64,000 bases of DNA, from assembly GCA_006176705.1 (NCBI GenBank), contig QRFJ01000483.1:586795-650794 (forward strand), read 5' to 3'. The position numbers and the translations under genes were made by a program. The notes beneath the pieces are model-generated. The model was given only the letters and a program-made list of their open reading frames with translations. It did not search any database and was not told the DNA's origin. Position 1 is the first letter of the stretch; each line of letters opens with the position of its first letter. This DNA comes from Cocos nucifera. Its lineage: Eukaryota; Streptophyta; Magnoliopsida; Arecales; Arecaceae. Positions 34,364 through 45,177 of the stretch are shown one piece after another.

Positions 34364-34971
34364 TATTGTGAAAATTAATTCTACACATGGACTAGCATGG
34401 CCGTTGGTGATCAGCCAAGCAACAAGGAAGAACTCCTTAGAGATTACTGTGAAAGCATGATCAATGGATTCAAGGAATAGAGAAGAAGAGTAGTAGAGAT
34501 TTTTAGAAGAAAAGAGCTTTATTTTAATGAATTCAGCATCATATATAATCTTGACCTATTTTCAGTATATATACTTTACAAAAGGATCAAGTACCAAGCT
34601 CATAGAAAAACTCTCCAAATTTAAAACAACCCATGTACATAAAACATACCCACAAAAATTGAGCCGGCTCAGTCTGAGCTGGCTAACCTACGACTGGATC
34701 GGCTTAATCTAAGACTGAGCCGATCCAGTTATGTACCATGCCAACAGTCTAAAAATACTACTTTCTGTCTAAATTTTTTTCTAAAATATAGTCGATTCTG
34801 TCCTGAACTGAGCCAACCCAATTTTCAACTTAGCCGACCCAGTCTTAGGATGAGCCGGCTAAGTTTCTAAACTTTGCTATTCAGGTTGATTTTTCTTCTA
34901 GCTTGCTCCATCTTTCTATGACATATCTTCTCATATTTTTAAGTCTTGGGAGCACGACTTCGAAGCTTACA
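34364..34971 (-). repeat. 5' LTR of copia element C
   Basis: The plus-strand start is TATTGTGAAAATTAATTC (TG of the other copy changed to TA) and the end is AAGCTTACA. It is 608 bp against 664 bp for its partner, having lost short pieces in the palindrome cluster. Confidence 0.86.
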
Positions 34972-35600
34972 ACTTGGAGCGATAGCGACAACTTAAGTTC
35001 AGAGAAAGAAAACTAAAACGAAGCAAACTTGTGCTTCATAGCATAAGATGAAGAGATATCTTCTACACACCTAATTTAGAATTTTCTTTTGATGAACTTC
35101 AAGATGTATTTTATGATTTAATGAAAGACTTTAAGAAGATAAATATAAAAAATAGAAATCTTAAAGAAATGAATCAAATCCTTGCAAACGAAAAGAAAGA
35201 AGCACTTTGTGAACATAACAAATTGAAAGAAGAAAACAAAATCTTAAAGAATGAATTAGACAAATTAAAACCACTAGTTGATAAATTTACCTACAGCACA
35301 AAAAAATTATAAATAATTTTAAATAATCAAAAAGGAGTTTATGATAAAGCCGGCTTAGAATATAAATCCAAAGATAAAATAAAATTCTTAAAGAACTTTA
35401 TTGTACCCTCATCTATTAGCACTTCACATATCGCTTGTTTTAGTTGTGAAAAAGTAGGACACAAGGCATTTGCATGTAATACAAGAAAATTTAATGAAAA
35501 ACTAGTTAAAAGAATTTGGATTCCAAAAGAAATCATGACTACTAACCCAAAAGGATCCAAGAAGACTTGGGTACCTAAAACTATCACCTAAATTTCTGTG
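34972..35600 (+). pseudogene. Sirevirus A gag, C-terminal part
   Basis: The reading resumes with the duplicated ACTTG. NEANLCFIA and EFSFDELQDVFYDLMKDFKK precede a Lys/Glu/Leu-rich heptad-like stretch (open 35121-35312), typical of the coiled-coil part of Sirevirus gag. IACFSCEKVGHKAFAC (~35430-35480) is a second zinc knuckle, and KGSKKTWVPK follows. F has the same order (FDELQDAFSELMTEYRK at about 55470). Several stops. Confidence 0.75.
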
Positions 35601-35629
35601 TAGGAATGCCTTGTAGCCAAGGAATCTAA

Positions 35630-35777
35630 ATATGAATGGTACTTAGATAGCGGCTGTTCAAGACATATGTTGGATGATAAGAAGCAATTCTTCACCCTTG
35701 AAAGGAAAGGAGGGTAGTCACCTTTGGAGACAACAGCAAAGGCAAAATTATCGATATTGATAAAATTCAGATTACTC
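35630..35777 (+). pseudogene. Sirevirus A protease (interrupted by E)
   Basis: WYLDSGCSRHM (~35637) is the copia aspartic protease site (D-S-G-C). It continues to FFTLERKG and a shifted TFGDNSKGKI. Element E then enters at 35778, and the reading resumes at about 41190 with IDNVLLVNNLKYNLLSI. Confidence 0.78.
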
Positions 35778-37312
35778 TATTGATCCAAAGATTGATTTTA
35801 AAGATGATAAAGAGTTTTAAGTATAAGTTATAAAGTCTAACTATATTGTGAGGATGTATGGTTATAAATTTCAAGTGCTGACAAACATCAAGTATCCTAA
35901 TTCATCCAAATGAAGATTCATCACTCAAGATTTTAGAAAAAAATACTAGAATGGATACCGCTTTCAAGAGGTCAAAATGAAGATTAAATCAAGACAAAAA
36001 GGATAAGTCTAGCCTACAAGTAATTAGAGAAGAAAGGATCAAAAATAATCTTTAGCATGCTTGGCATGCCAATTGGATCGATCCAGTCTGAGATTGAGCC
36101 ATTCTAGTTTCAGTGGAAGTAGAAGATAGAAAGGATAGAAAGCTAAATTTTTGTGATCCAGGAGACTGAGCCAACCTAGCTAAAAACTGAGCCGATCCAG
36201 TGGAACTAGGCTGACCTAATTAGAAAGTGAGCCGTCTTAGTCTCAGACAATAAAAGAAGATAAAAAGTGTTTCAAAATTTCTGAGACTGAACCAACCTAG
36301 TTTGGACTGAGCCGACCCAGTTTAAAACTGAACCGGCTCAGTGCCTGTAATGGCTAATTTTCAATTTTGTAGCTTTTTCACTCCACACATCCTCCAATGG
36401 CTATTTTGGATCTTCTAATGGCTAGATCACTTTCAGAAGCCTATAATGATGACTTGTAATAATAGAAAAGCTCAAGGATACTTAAGAAAATACTTGAAAC
36501 ATTAAGAGAAAATTTTTGAAAAGTTTATTGAGTATCCATTAAAAAAGCAAGAAGAGTGAGCTGAAAAGAATAAGGAATGAGTGATTTGCAGACATTCTGT
36601 CCTTCCAACATCCTCAAATCTGAGAGAAGTTAGGGCATCATTATTGAAGATCATCTCTTACTTCCTCAAGCATTCAAAGAGAAGAAATCAATCTTACAAG
36701 CAAAGCAATCCAAATTTTCTTCTCTTGGATTTTATATAGTTTATTTTAAATTATATTTTTTTTTATATTTTGTTTCAAGTTTTTTGGGATGAGAAACTTG
36801 AGTTGGTCCAAGCCTTGAGTTGGACATTGTATTGGTTTGATTGGTGAGCCAAGGATAAAATCAATCGGGGTTGATTGTTAGTCTAAAGAAAAATAATCAC
36901 TTATGAGATTTTGGTTGATGATCCAAAAAAAATCAACTGAATTAATTTTGAGTCTAAAAAATAATCATGTATGATTTTGGTTGGTGAGCCAGAAAAAATC
37001 AACTGAATTTGATTGTGAGTCTGAAAAATAATCGAACTATAATTCTTGTTGAGAATTATAGTTGAATTCCCAAGGGGTATACTTGGAGAGTGGATGTAGG
37101 TGTTGAGTTTGGCACCGAACCACTATAAAATTTATGTGTTTATGATTATATATTCTTTACTTTATTGCTTTCATTCACTGCACATTACAAAGCTTGTTTC
37201 ATTACCTATTTTGTGCACATCACTTAGTTTAAATCATTGTCTACACATTAGTTAAAAAAATTTTGAAATACCCAATTCACCCCTCCTCTTAGATAGCCAT
37301 CGTTGAAAAATA
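35778..37312 (+). repeat. 5' LTR of Sirevirus E
   Basis: The 1535-bp repeat starts TATTGATCCAAAG (TG changed to TA relative to the other LTR) and ends AAAAATA before the primer site. It holds GAGCCG palindromes at about 36065-36345 (for example ACTGAACCGGCTCAGT) and the Sirevirus core-promoter module at about 37086-37130. Confidence 0.85.
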
Positions 37313-37314
37313 AG

Positions 37315-37326
37315 TGGTATCAAAGC
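37315..37326 (+). other. primer-binding site of Sirevirus E
   Basis: TGGTATCAAAGC lies two bases after the LTR and has the same one-base variant as Sirevirus A. Confidence 0.82.
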
Positions 37327-37377
37327 ATGTGCTCTAATATTAGTTGTTGACCTATAGGTCAAAAAGCTAAAGATTTT

Positions 37378-39080
37378 ATGGTTGATCTATTTGGTTCTTT
37401 GTTGAGTGAAGGACACTCAACCATTAGACCTCCATTTTTCAATGGCACCAATTATACTTATTGGAAGGCTAGAATGAGAATTTTTATTCAAGCACAAGAT
37501 TATGATATGTGAAATGTCATACTCAATGGTCCTCACACATCCACAATGATTGTTAATGATATATGTGTACCTAAATCGAAAAAAGATTGGAATGAGATAG
37601 ATAAAAAGCTAGCTCAATTAAATGCTAAAGCTATTAATATTCTATATTGTGTACTAGATTATAATGAATTCAATAGAATATCAATATGTTTATCTATAAA
37701 AAAAATTTAGGATAGACTTGAAGTGACCCATGAGGGTACAAGTCAAGTCAAAGAATCTAAAATAAATATGTTGGTTCATAAGTATGAGCTGTTTAAAATG
37801 GAATCTCATGAGACAATAAGTGATATGTTTACAAGATTTGCTAAAATTATAAATGAGTTAAAAAATTTTGAAAAAGATAATTCTAACAGTGATCTTGTAT
37901 AAAAATTCTTAGATTCTTACTAAAGGCTTGGAAAGCAAAAATAACTGCAATTCAAGAAGCCAAGAATCTTAGCAAGCTTGCTTTCGAAGAATTAATTGGA
38001 TCGCTCATGACACATGAGCTCAATATGAACCAAAGCATGGAGGAGGAAAAGATGAAGAAGACAACTCTGTCACTCAAGTCATCGGCTATTGAAGAAAGTT
38101 CAAATGACTCTACCAAGGATTTGGAAGATGATGAAAAAATGGCGATGATCACAAGAAGATTCATAAGATTCATGAGAAAGAAGAAAAATTTTGAACCAAG
38201 AAGAGAAAAGAAGAAAAAGAATCAACTTAGAGAATATAGAAATGACTATCCCCCGTTGAAAAAGAGCTCAAGAAAACTAAGAAGGAAAGCTATATTGGCA
38301 AATTGGAGAAGTAGTGAGAGTTCAAATTCAGAAGAAGAGTCATCCTCAAGTGAAGAAGAGATAAATATATGCTTGATGGCTCCAAATGATGAGGTAAACA
38401 TTCATAATTCTTTTGAATTTATATTTGATGAGCTTCAAGAAATCTTTCATAACTTAATGAATGAATACAAAAAGATAGGACTGAAAAATAAAAAATTAAA
38501 GAAATCAAATCTTCTTCTAACTGATTAAAAGAATAAACTATTGACTGAAAAAGAATATATCTTTAAAGAAAAGAATACTTTGGCTAAAAAAAAAGAAGAA
38601 TGGAATAAATCTAAAAATTTTTTAGTTAAAGAAAACATGAAGCTTAAAAAGGATAATGATACTTTAAGATCCTTTCTAAAAGAAAATGAAAATCTTTCAA
38701 ATAAAAAGAAAGAGCTCTTGAGAGAAAATAAAAAATTAAGAAGAGAGATTGAAGTTTTGAAACCTATTGTTGAAAAGTTTACCATTAGTTTTCAAAATTC
38801 TAATCTGTGGTAAAAGTTAATGAAACTATTTTCAATAAAATAGAAATTGGTTTTAATATTTCTAGAAAGCAGCAAAATACTAAAAATATTTTCACAAGAG
38901 CTTCAACTAAAGATCATACCATTAAATACTTTAAATGTAATCAAATTGGCTACAAAATTCTAGAATGTAACTTTAAAAGAATTGGTGAAATATTAATCAA
39001 ATAAATTTAGGTTCCAAAAGAAATCTTGAACACTAACTCCAATGGACCCAAGAAAGCTTGGGTACCAAAAATTATGAATT
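37378..39080 (+). pseudogene. Sirevirus E gag (broken)
   Basis: ATG 37378 begins MVDLFGSLLSEGHSTIRPP. FFNGTNYTYWKARMRIFI follows, then TGA at 37511-37513. It continues with LNAKAINILYCVLDYNEFN, KINMLVHKYELFKMES and, after shifts near 37680 and 37910, an open stretch 38007-38528 rich in Lys/Glu/Ser. A long Lys/Glu/Leu coiled-coil-like frame follows (38541-38813). A decayed knuckle, YFKCNQIGYKILEC (~38930), and KKAWVPKI end it near 39080. This is the complete Sirevirus gag order, nonfunctional here. Confidence 0.82.
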
Positions 39081-40154
39081 GATTTTACAGGTATACCAAG
39101 GATCTAATGAAATAAAAAGAGAAAAATATTATGGATGGATGTCTTGAAAATTAAATTAGATGGATGATGATATTTGATAAAATCTAAATTTTTCTCACAT
39201 CATACCATCATTGTTTGCTAAATATATTTTGATTATTAATTAGCAAAATTATTGAGCATGTTTGATTTTGATGATTTATCATTGCTTAACATGATCACAC
39301 TCCATGAATTGAAAGTTTGATGTGATTGTATATCATATTGATTATTTTGTTGAGCTTGATTGTATATGAAACTATTTAAGTACTAAATTTATAAATTGAT
39401 AAATTTTGACGATCTCAATGCTTGTAATAATCTTATACTTTGATTGATTATCATACCACCAAGTGAATGTCAAATAACTCAATGTTTTATCTTGTTGATT
39501 TTGATAATGTTATTATAATTGATTATGATTGAAGACCTATTGAATAAAATTAATTTATAAACTTTCATGATTAAAGTTTAAAAATAATTTAAAATATTAA
39601 TATATTTATTTGATAAGCTGAATTTCTTAAAGAAATACTTTCAAATTCAATTGGTTTTTTGAATTATAGCAAATACTTATAATGACAAAAAGGGGGAGAA
39701 AAATTGGTAAATGAAGAAAATGAATTTAACATATTAAACTACTCAAAATCTTATGATATTTTTCATAATGTGATATAAATTTGGTTACGAAAAATAAAAT
39801 TTATTAGGGGCAAGAAATAAATTAAGAAATTTGGCATATAGTAAGGAGAAGCAAATTTTGAATAAAATTTGAACTTAATTAATTATAATATTAAGGGGGA
39901 GCTTACTGATTTTGGATTGTTAAAGAAAAATTTACTCTATTGATTTTATTGATTACCTCCTTTTGAGTTATTCTTTTTGATGTTGTCAAAAAGAGGGAGA
40001 GCTATTGTTGAATGTATATTTGAGCTTAACTAGAATGAAGTATGTTCTTATTGTTTAGTAGTTTCATTCTTTATAAATATGTAATCTTTTAGAAACTCGC
40101 TACATATTATTTGCATATACTCAAAAATTTTGTAATCATTAAAAAGAGGAAGAT
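39081..40154 (+). other. 3' tail of Sirevirus E with several polypurine tracts
   Basis: No coding signal. A/G tracts AAAAAGGGGGAGA (~39687), AAGGGGGAG (~39892), AAAAAGAGGGAGAG (~39988) and AAAAAGAGGAAGA (40141-40153, next to the LTR) occur in series. Multiple polypurine tracts before the 3' LTR are a known Sirevirus feature. Confidence 0.7.
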
Positions 40155-41184
40155 TGTTGACCCAAAGATTAATTTTACTGAAAACAAAGAGTTTTGAGTA
40201 TAAGTTATAAAGCCTAACTATGTTGTGAGGATATATAATTGTAAATTTCAAGTACCCACAAACATCAAGTTTTCCAATTCATCCAAACCTTCATCACTCA
40301 AGATTTAGAGAAGAAATACTAGAATGGATACAGCTTTCAAAAGGTCAAAATAAAGATTAAATCAAGACATAAAGGATAAGTCTAGTCTACAAAGTAATTT
40401 GGAGAAGAAATGGTCAGAAATAGTCTTTGGCATGCTTGGCATGCAAACTGGACCGACCCAGTCTAAGACGGAGCCGTCTTAGTCTCAATGGAAGCAGAAG
40501 ATAGAAAGGGCAGAAAGCTAAATTTTTGTGACTCAGAAAACTGAGCCGATCTAGCTAAAAATTGAACCAACCCAATGAAACTAGGCTGACCCAGTCAGAA
40601 AGTGAGCCATCCTAGTCTCAGACAACAGAAGAAGATTGAAATAATATTTCAGAATTTCTGAGACTGAGCCGATCTAGCTAAAAACTAAGCCGATCCAATT
40701 TAGACTGAGCCAGCCTAGTACCTATAATGGCTAGTTTCTAGTTCTGCAGCTTTTTCACTCCACACGTCTTCCAACGGTTATTTTGGATCTTTCAACGGCT
40801 AGATCACTTTCAGAAGCCTATGATGATGACTTATAATGATGTACGATTTTGATTAGTGAGCCAAAAAAATCAACTGGATTTGATTGTGAGCCTAAAAAAT
40901 AATCGGACTATAATTCTTGTTGAAAATTATAGTTGAATTCCCAAGGGATATACTTAGGGAGTTGACGTAGGTGCTGAGTTTGACATCGAACCATTATAAA
41001 ATTTGTGTTTGTGATTGTGTATTCTTTACTTTATTGTTTTCATTAACTGCACATTACAAAGCTTGTTTCATTATCTATTGTATGTACATCACTTAGTTTA
41101 AATCATTCAAATTTACACATTAATCAAAAAGTTTTTGAAATATCCAATTCACCTCCTCTCTTGGATAGCCATCCTTAGGCAACA
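40155..41184 (+). repeat. 3' LTR of Sirevirus E
   Basis: The 1030-bp repeat starts TGTTGACCCAAAG and ends GGCAACA. It lacks about 500 bases present in the 5' LTR, the gap lying near 40838, where GATGACTTATAATGATG jumps to TACGATTTTGATTAGTGAG. Confidence 0.85.
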
Positions 41185-41189
41185 TACTT

Positions 41190-42270
41190 CATCTACCTTC
41201 ATAGACAATGTTTTGTTAGTTAACAACTTAAAATATAATTTACTTAGCATTAATCAGCTTTATGATAAAGATTATAAGATTTCATTTGAATCATCAATGT
41301 GCATAGTATCTAGTTCTTTAGATAATAGCTTAAAGTTTATTGGATTTGAGCGTGGTAACATTTACATGGTTGATCTTAATGAAATCACCATGAAGAGTGA
41401 TCAATATCTAGTTGCTATGAATGCTAACATCATAAAAACTAGTTGGTTTTGGCACCGTAGGTTAGGACATGTAAGCATGTATACTTTATCAAAATTACTT
41501 AACAAAGATTTAGTTAAAGATTTATCCAAACTAAATTTTAAGTTTGATCATGTTTGTGATGCCTGCTAGTTTAGAAAACAAACTAAGAGTTTCAAATCTA
41601 AAAATGTGATTTCAACTTCTACGCCTCTTGAATTGATTCACATGAACTTGTTTGAACCTAATAGGACTACAAGGAAAGAAATATGATCTTATTATTATTG
41701 ATGATTACTCTCATTTCACATGAATTTTATTTTTGGCATACAAAGATAAAGCTTTTTCTATATTTTCAAATTTTATAAAAAAATTTTAAATGAAAAAAAT
41801 TTAATTATCGTTTGTATTCTTAGTGATCACGATACTAAATTTGAAAATAAATTCTTTGAAAAATTTTATAATAAACATGAGATTGAACACAAATTTTTTG
41901 CACCTAGAACTCCTCAATAAAATGAAATAATTGAAAAAAAAAAGAGCACCTTACTTAATATAGCCCGTACCATATTTCATAAAGAAAATCTACTCAAATA
42001 TTTTTAAGTTGAAACCATTAACACAGCATGTTACATCGTAAATAAGATTTTAATTCATCCTATTTTAAAAAAAATTCTGAATAAGTTTTGAAAAAAAAAA
42101 ACTTAATATTAACTACTTTTACGTATTTGATTGTAAATACTTCATTCATAATAATAGCTAAAATAATCTAAATAAATTTGATGCTAAGATAGATGAAAAT
42201 ATTTTTCTTGAATATTTTTCATTTGACAAAACATATAGAACCTTCAATAAATATTCATTTATTGTTCGTA
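41190..42270 (+). pseudogene. Sirevirus A integrase region, truncated
   Basis: IDNVLLVNNLKYNLLSINQL (~41200), FWHRRLGHVSMYTLSKLL (~41449; GAG-pre-integrase His region) and FDHVCDAC (~41545) give the zinc-binding part. After a TAG at 41567, KSKNVISTSTPLELIH and a Glu/Asp-containing core follow with many stops, ending near FDAKIDENIFLEY and TFNKYSFIV (~42180-42265). F preserves the same order (about 54870-53690). Beyond 42270 similarity ends at the ADK flank. Confidence 0.75.
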
Positions 42271-42869
42271 CAATTAAAAATCAGATCGAAAAAAAAAAGA
42301 CCTCCAAATTTAATCCGAATGAAAATCGATAGAGACCAAACGCATAAAACAAACCTCGAAATCAATTCAAATCATTGCAGCAAATAGATTATCTACCCGC
42401 AATAGATGGTATTTTGAATATCTTTTTGCATGAGATTTATGTAATCAAATCTAAGAACTATTACATCTGATGATCGGATCGGTATAAAAATTTTTAAAAT
42501 CCACTGCATTAAATCCAACCCAACCGGGTTGATCTACTAGATCCTTCCCTATGAGTCTATGATAACTATTAGCAACAGGCAACAAAACCACACATAACTT
42601 CAGATTTCCTAAGATTTTCACCCATAAGATCCGATCAAAATGTAGCATCGATGCCACGTCACAAGTTTTACTACAAAAACTCTTGGTTTCATGGGAAAAA
42701 CTTTATTCTGGTCTACATTTCCAAAGAACTCTGAAGCCAAAAGGCTGATTTGCAAAAGGATTAGGTGAAAGGGGAAAAAAAATGAGAAGATTAAACCTCC
42801 AGCTGACAATGTATCAGATTGCACATGTTAATGCTACATTTACTTCAAACAATAGGGAGCAGGTTCCAC
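42271..42869 (-). other. 3' flank and 3' UTR of ADK
   Basis: No transposon motif is recognised here. On the minus strand the ADK stop codon is followed by about 165 bases to AATAAA (plus 42702-42707), so 42680-42869 is probably 3' UTR. Left of that is the junction with truncated Sirevirus A. Confidence 0.5.
42702..42707 (-). terminator. putative poly(A) signal of ADK
   Basis: AATAAA on the minus strand (plus TTTATT), about 165 bases downstream of the ADK stop codon. Confidence 0.5.
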
Positions 42870-42968
42870 TCATGAAAGAGCCTTCTGAACCTCAGCAGTA
42901 ACTTCTTTTGGGGGTTTGTCAGCATGGAGCTGCGCCACAACACCCTTCTTGTAGTAGTAATCAATGAC
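42870..42968 (-). CDS. ADK: ADK exon 6 (C terminus)
   Basis: It encodes VIDYYYKKGVVAQLHADKPP and then KEVTAEVQKALS-stop (32 codons plus TGA). The acceptor TTGTTGTAG lies directly upstream on the minus strand. Confidence 0.93.
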   Translation of the reverse strand, partial: VIDYYYKKGVVAQLHADKPPKEVTAEVQKALS

Positions 42969-43664
42969 CTACAACAAAAAACCAATAACACATTAACTTG
43001 GACAAATCAGATAGAAGATTTGAATAGAACGAAGGCAAACAAAGAGACGTGATGAAAGAGTATAAGATTTGGTTTAAGCAAGTTGGAAGGTTTCACGTCA
43101 ACTAAGAGATGCATTCAATCTCAAGAGTTGATATGACAGTTTCGCTAATATAGGAAGCAATGCACTTTACCATTTACTTTCTTGTTTTCTTACAACCATA
43201 AGTAGCAAAACAGACTCCTGCATGAATCTTGCTTGCATGATTTAAAATCTTTACTTAAAACGTTATAAAAGCAACTTCCATTCACTTTCGGCTCTGGCAT
43301 AAAGATTAAGGAATATGCCCGATGCCAGGTGCTCACATACAACTTTCACATTTCTAAACATTTTTCAGTCAGATAAATTCAAAAAAAACCCTGCATATCT
43401 GGATTTCTGGGACAAGACTCGACCATCAATTTGTTGTGTAGTATAATGTCATGCAATAGCTTGTCCATGTAAAACTAAATTTTCAATGTGAATTTCATGA
43501 TATTATCTATGAGACATTGGATACTGCTTCATATGGCTCACATTAATCTTGCCTTCTATGAAACACAAATCAATATCCTCCAATAACACCTGAGAATAAG
43601 GCATTATCGTTCAAGAAGTAATGTGTCACATTTTTCCGAATGTCTTGAAATTCATGTAATGCAT

Positions 43665-43726
<62 letters not shown>

Positions 43727-44001
43727 GGACTTGAATTTGATACAAAATGATGAAAATGAACAAAGCAACATCCTGCTTACTCCATGACAAGCCATGTTTC
43801 AACTTTCATATTAGTGTCTTTATCATGGATTTAAGTTCATCACACATGCAAAACATGTATTATACCAGTGCCTAACCAGCAGCTGGCATTTGGCATGCTG
43901 CTGCACAGTGCATGCCAAGTATTGGCAATAGCTCCATGCAGCATGCCATTGACAATGAACACTTAATCCTTTGCTTTTGTGTGTGCACGCACGTGCATGC
44001 A

Positions 44002-44077
<76 letters not shown>

Positions 44078-45127
44078 CAATTCCCACGTATGTGTAGCAA
44101 GGAGTCAGGGGCCGGAAAACTGCAGTATGATACTGAGAAAATGCATGCATCCCTTTTTTTTTATAAGAATAAGTTCATGCTACAAAAGAGTCCATCAAGG
44201 TCGTCAAACCGGACAAGATTCAAACCGGACAAGATTGGCCGGTTCAATTGGTTGAACCTGGAACTGATCAGCTAACCAATCCGGTATATACCTCTTAAAC
44301 CAGATTGGTCAAAAACAAGTCAAAACTGGATGAACTGTCTGAGCAAGTCATAGAAATTGGATGAACCGGATGTACTGGTTGAATCAGACAAATCATAGAA
44401 ATTTATATCTAGGCTGGAATTTTAGGCTTACATACTTTAATCTACACACTTGAATTATTAATTTATTACGCCAAACCCAAAGGCCCAAAGTCCCAAACTA
44501 ATAAACAAATAGAAACCTTAAAAAAAAAAAAAAGCCTCCACTGCACTTATCACTATCAAGACCAAGGTTAGGGTATTCTTTTCATTTTGTTCTACTTTTT
44601 GGTTTTCATACCCTAAATAATAAAATCTTAAATTATGACATCATGCTGATGTCAGCATTCTGTGAATTGGTTGAACCGGTTGAACTAGGAACCAGCCAGT
44701 AAAATGGTTCAATGTCCGGTCCAGTTTTTAAAACACAGCGCATCATACTAAACATCTTTGAGCTCAGCACCATTTCCTTCGACAAAGGTAGCTATACCAC
44801 AAGGATTTACCTATTTTTTCCTTCTTTAAAAAAAAAAAATGATTCCACTTGAAATGTGAACTACAGGAAGTTCTCTATCAATACTCTGCAAAATAGTTTC
44901 CATACTGCCCAAGAAAGAAGGAAATAATGCATATAAGGCCACTATGTGTTATTTGTCCATCATGCCGACTTCTAAACAAAATCATAGAGGTTATGTCACT
45001 TCAATACAAGGATAGGAGAGCCTCATTATGGTGAAGATTTGATGAATACACATAGATGTTTATATAAATATATGACATCTATCTAGTTGTTCTATATGTG
45101 GGTACGTCGACGTACAGATACACAGTA

Positions 45128-45177
<50 letters not shown>

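Larger units (their letters stand above)
26722..34971 (-). mobile_element. Tork-like Ty1/copia element C, interrupted by element D
   Basis: LTRs lie at 26722-27385 (3' LTR on this strand) and 34364-34971 (5' LTR), with target duplication ACTTG at 26717-26721 and 34972-34976. Read on the minus strand: primer site, gag, protease, integrase, RT and RNase H, the full copia set, all with stops and shifts. RNase H motifs (LYSDSQSALLLAQNPVYH, TKHIDVRYHRIKELMEE) fit the Tork lineage (inferred). It inserted into gag of Sirevirus A, which resumes in frame after 34976. Confidence 0.88.
35778..41184 (+). mobile_element. Sirevirus-type element E with gag but no pol
   Basis: LTRs 35778-37312 and 40155-41184 flank only 2.84 kb of internal DNA: primer site, a broken gag, and a 1-kb tail with several A/G-rich tracts. 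No protease, integrase, RT or RNase H motif was found. Target duplication is TACTC (35773-35777) and TACTT (41185-41189). Removing E restores A's protease-to-integrase reading. E is therefore a deletion derivative, or a gag-only non-autonomous Sirevirus. Confidence 0.87.
17250..42270 (+). mobile_element. Sirevirus-type Ty1/copia element A, split by three insertions and 3'-truncated
   Basis: When B, C and E are removed with one copy of each target duplication, the pieces join as 5' LTR, primer site, gag with a zinc knuckle, a second zinc knuckle, protease and integrase. The last integrase similarity is near 42270, just before the ADK 3' flank. RT, RNase H and the 3' LTR are missing. The initiator-Met-type primer site, long gag with a coiled-coil-like region and copia order fit Sireviruses (SIRE/Maximus). 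Confidence 0.82.

Noticed and set aside
43823..44275. Open frames through the GT/GA microsatellite
   Set aside because: They encode only dipeptide repeats (HT, VC, RE) produced by the microsatellite.
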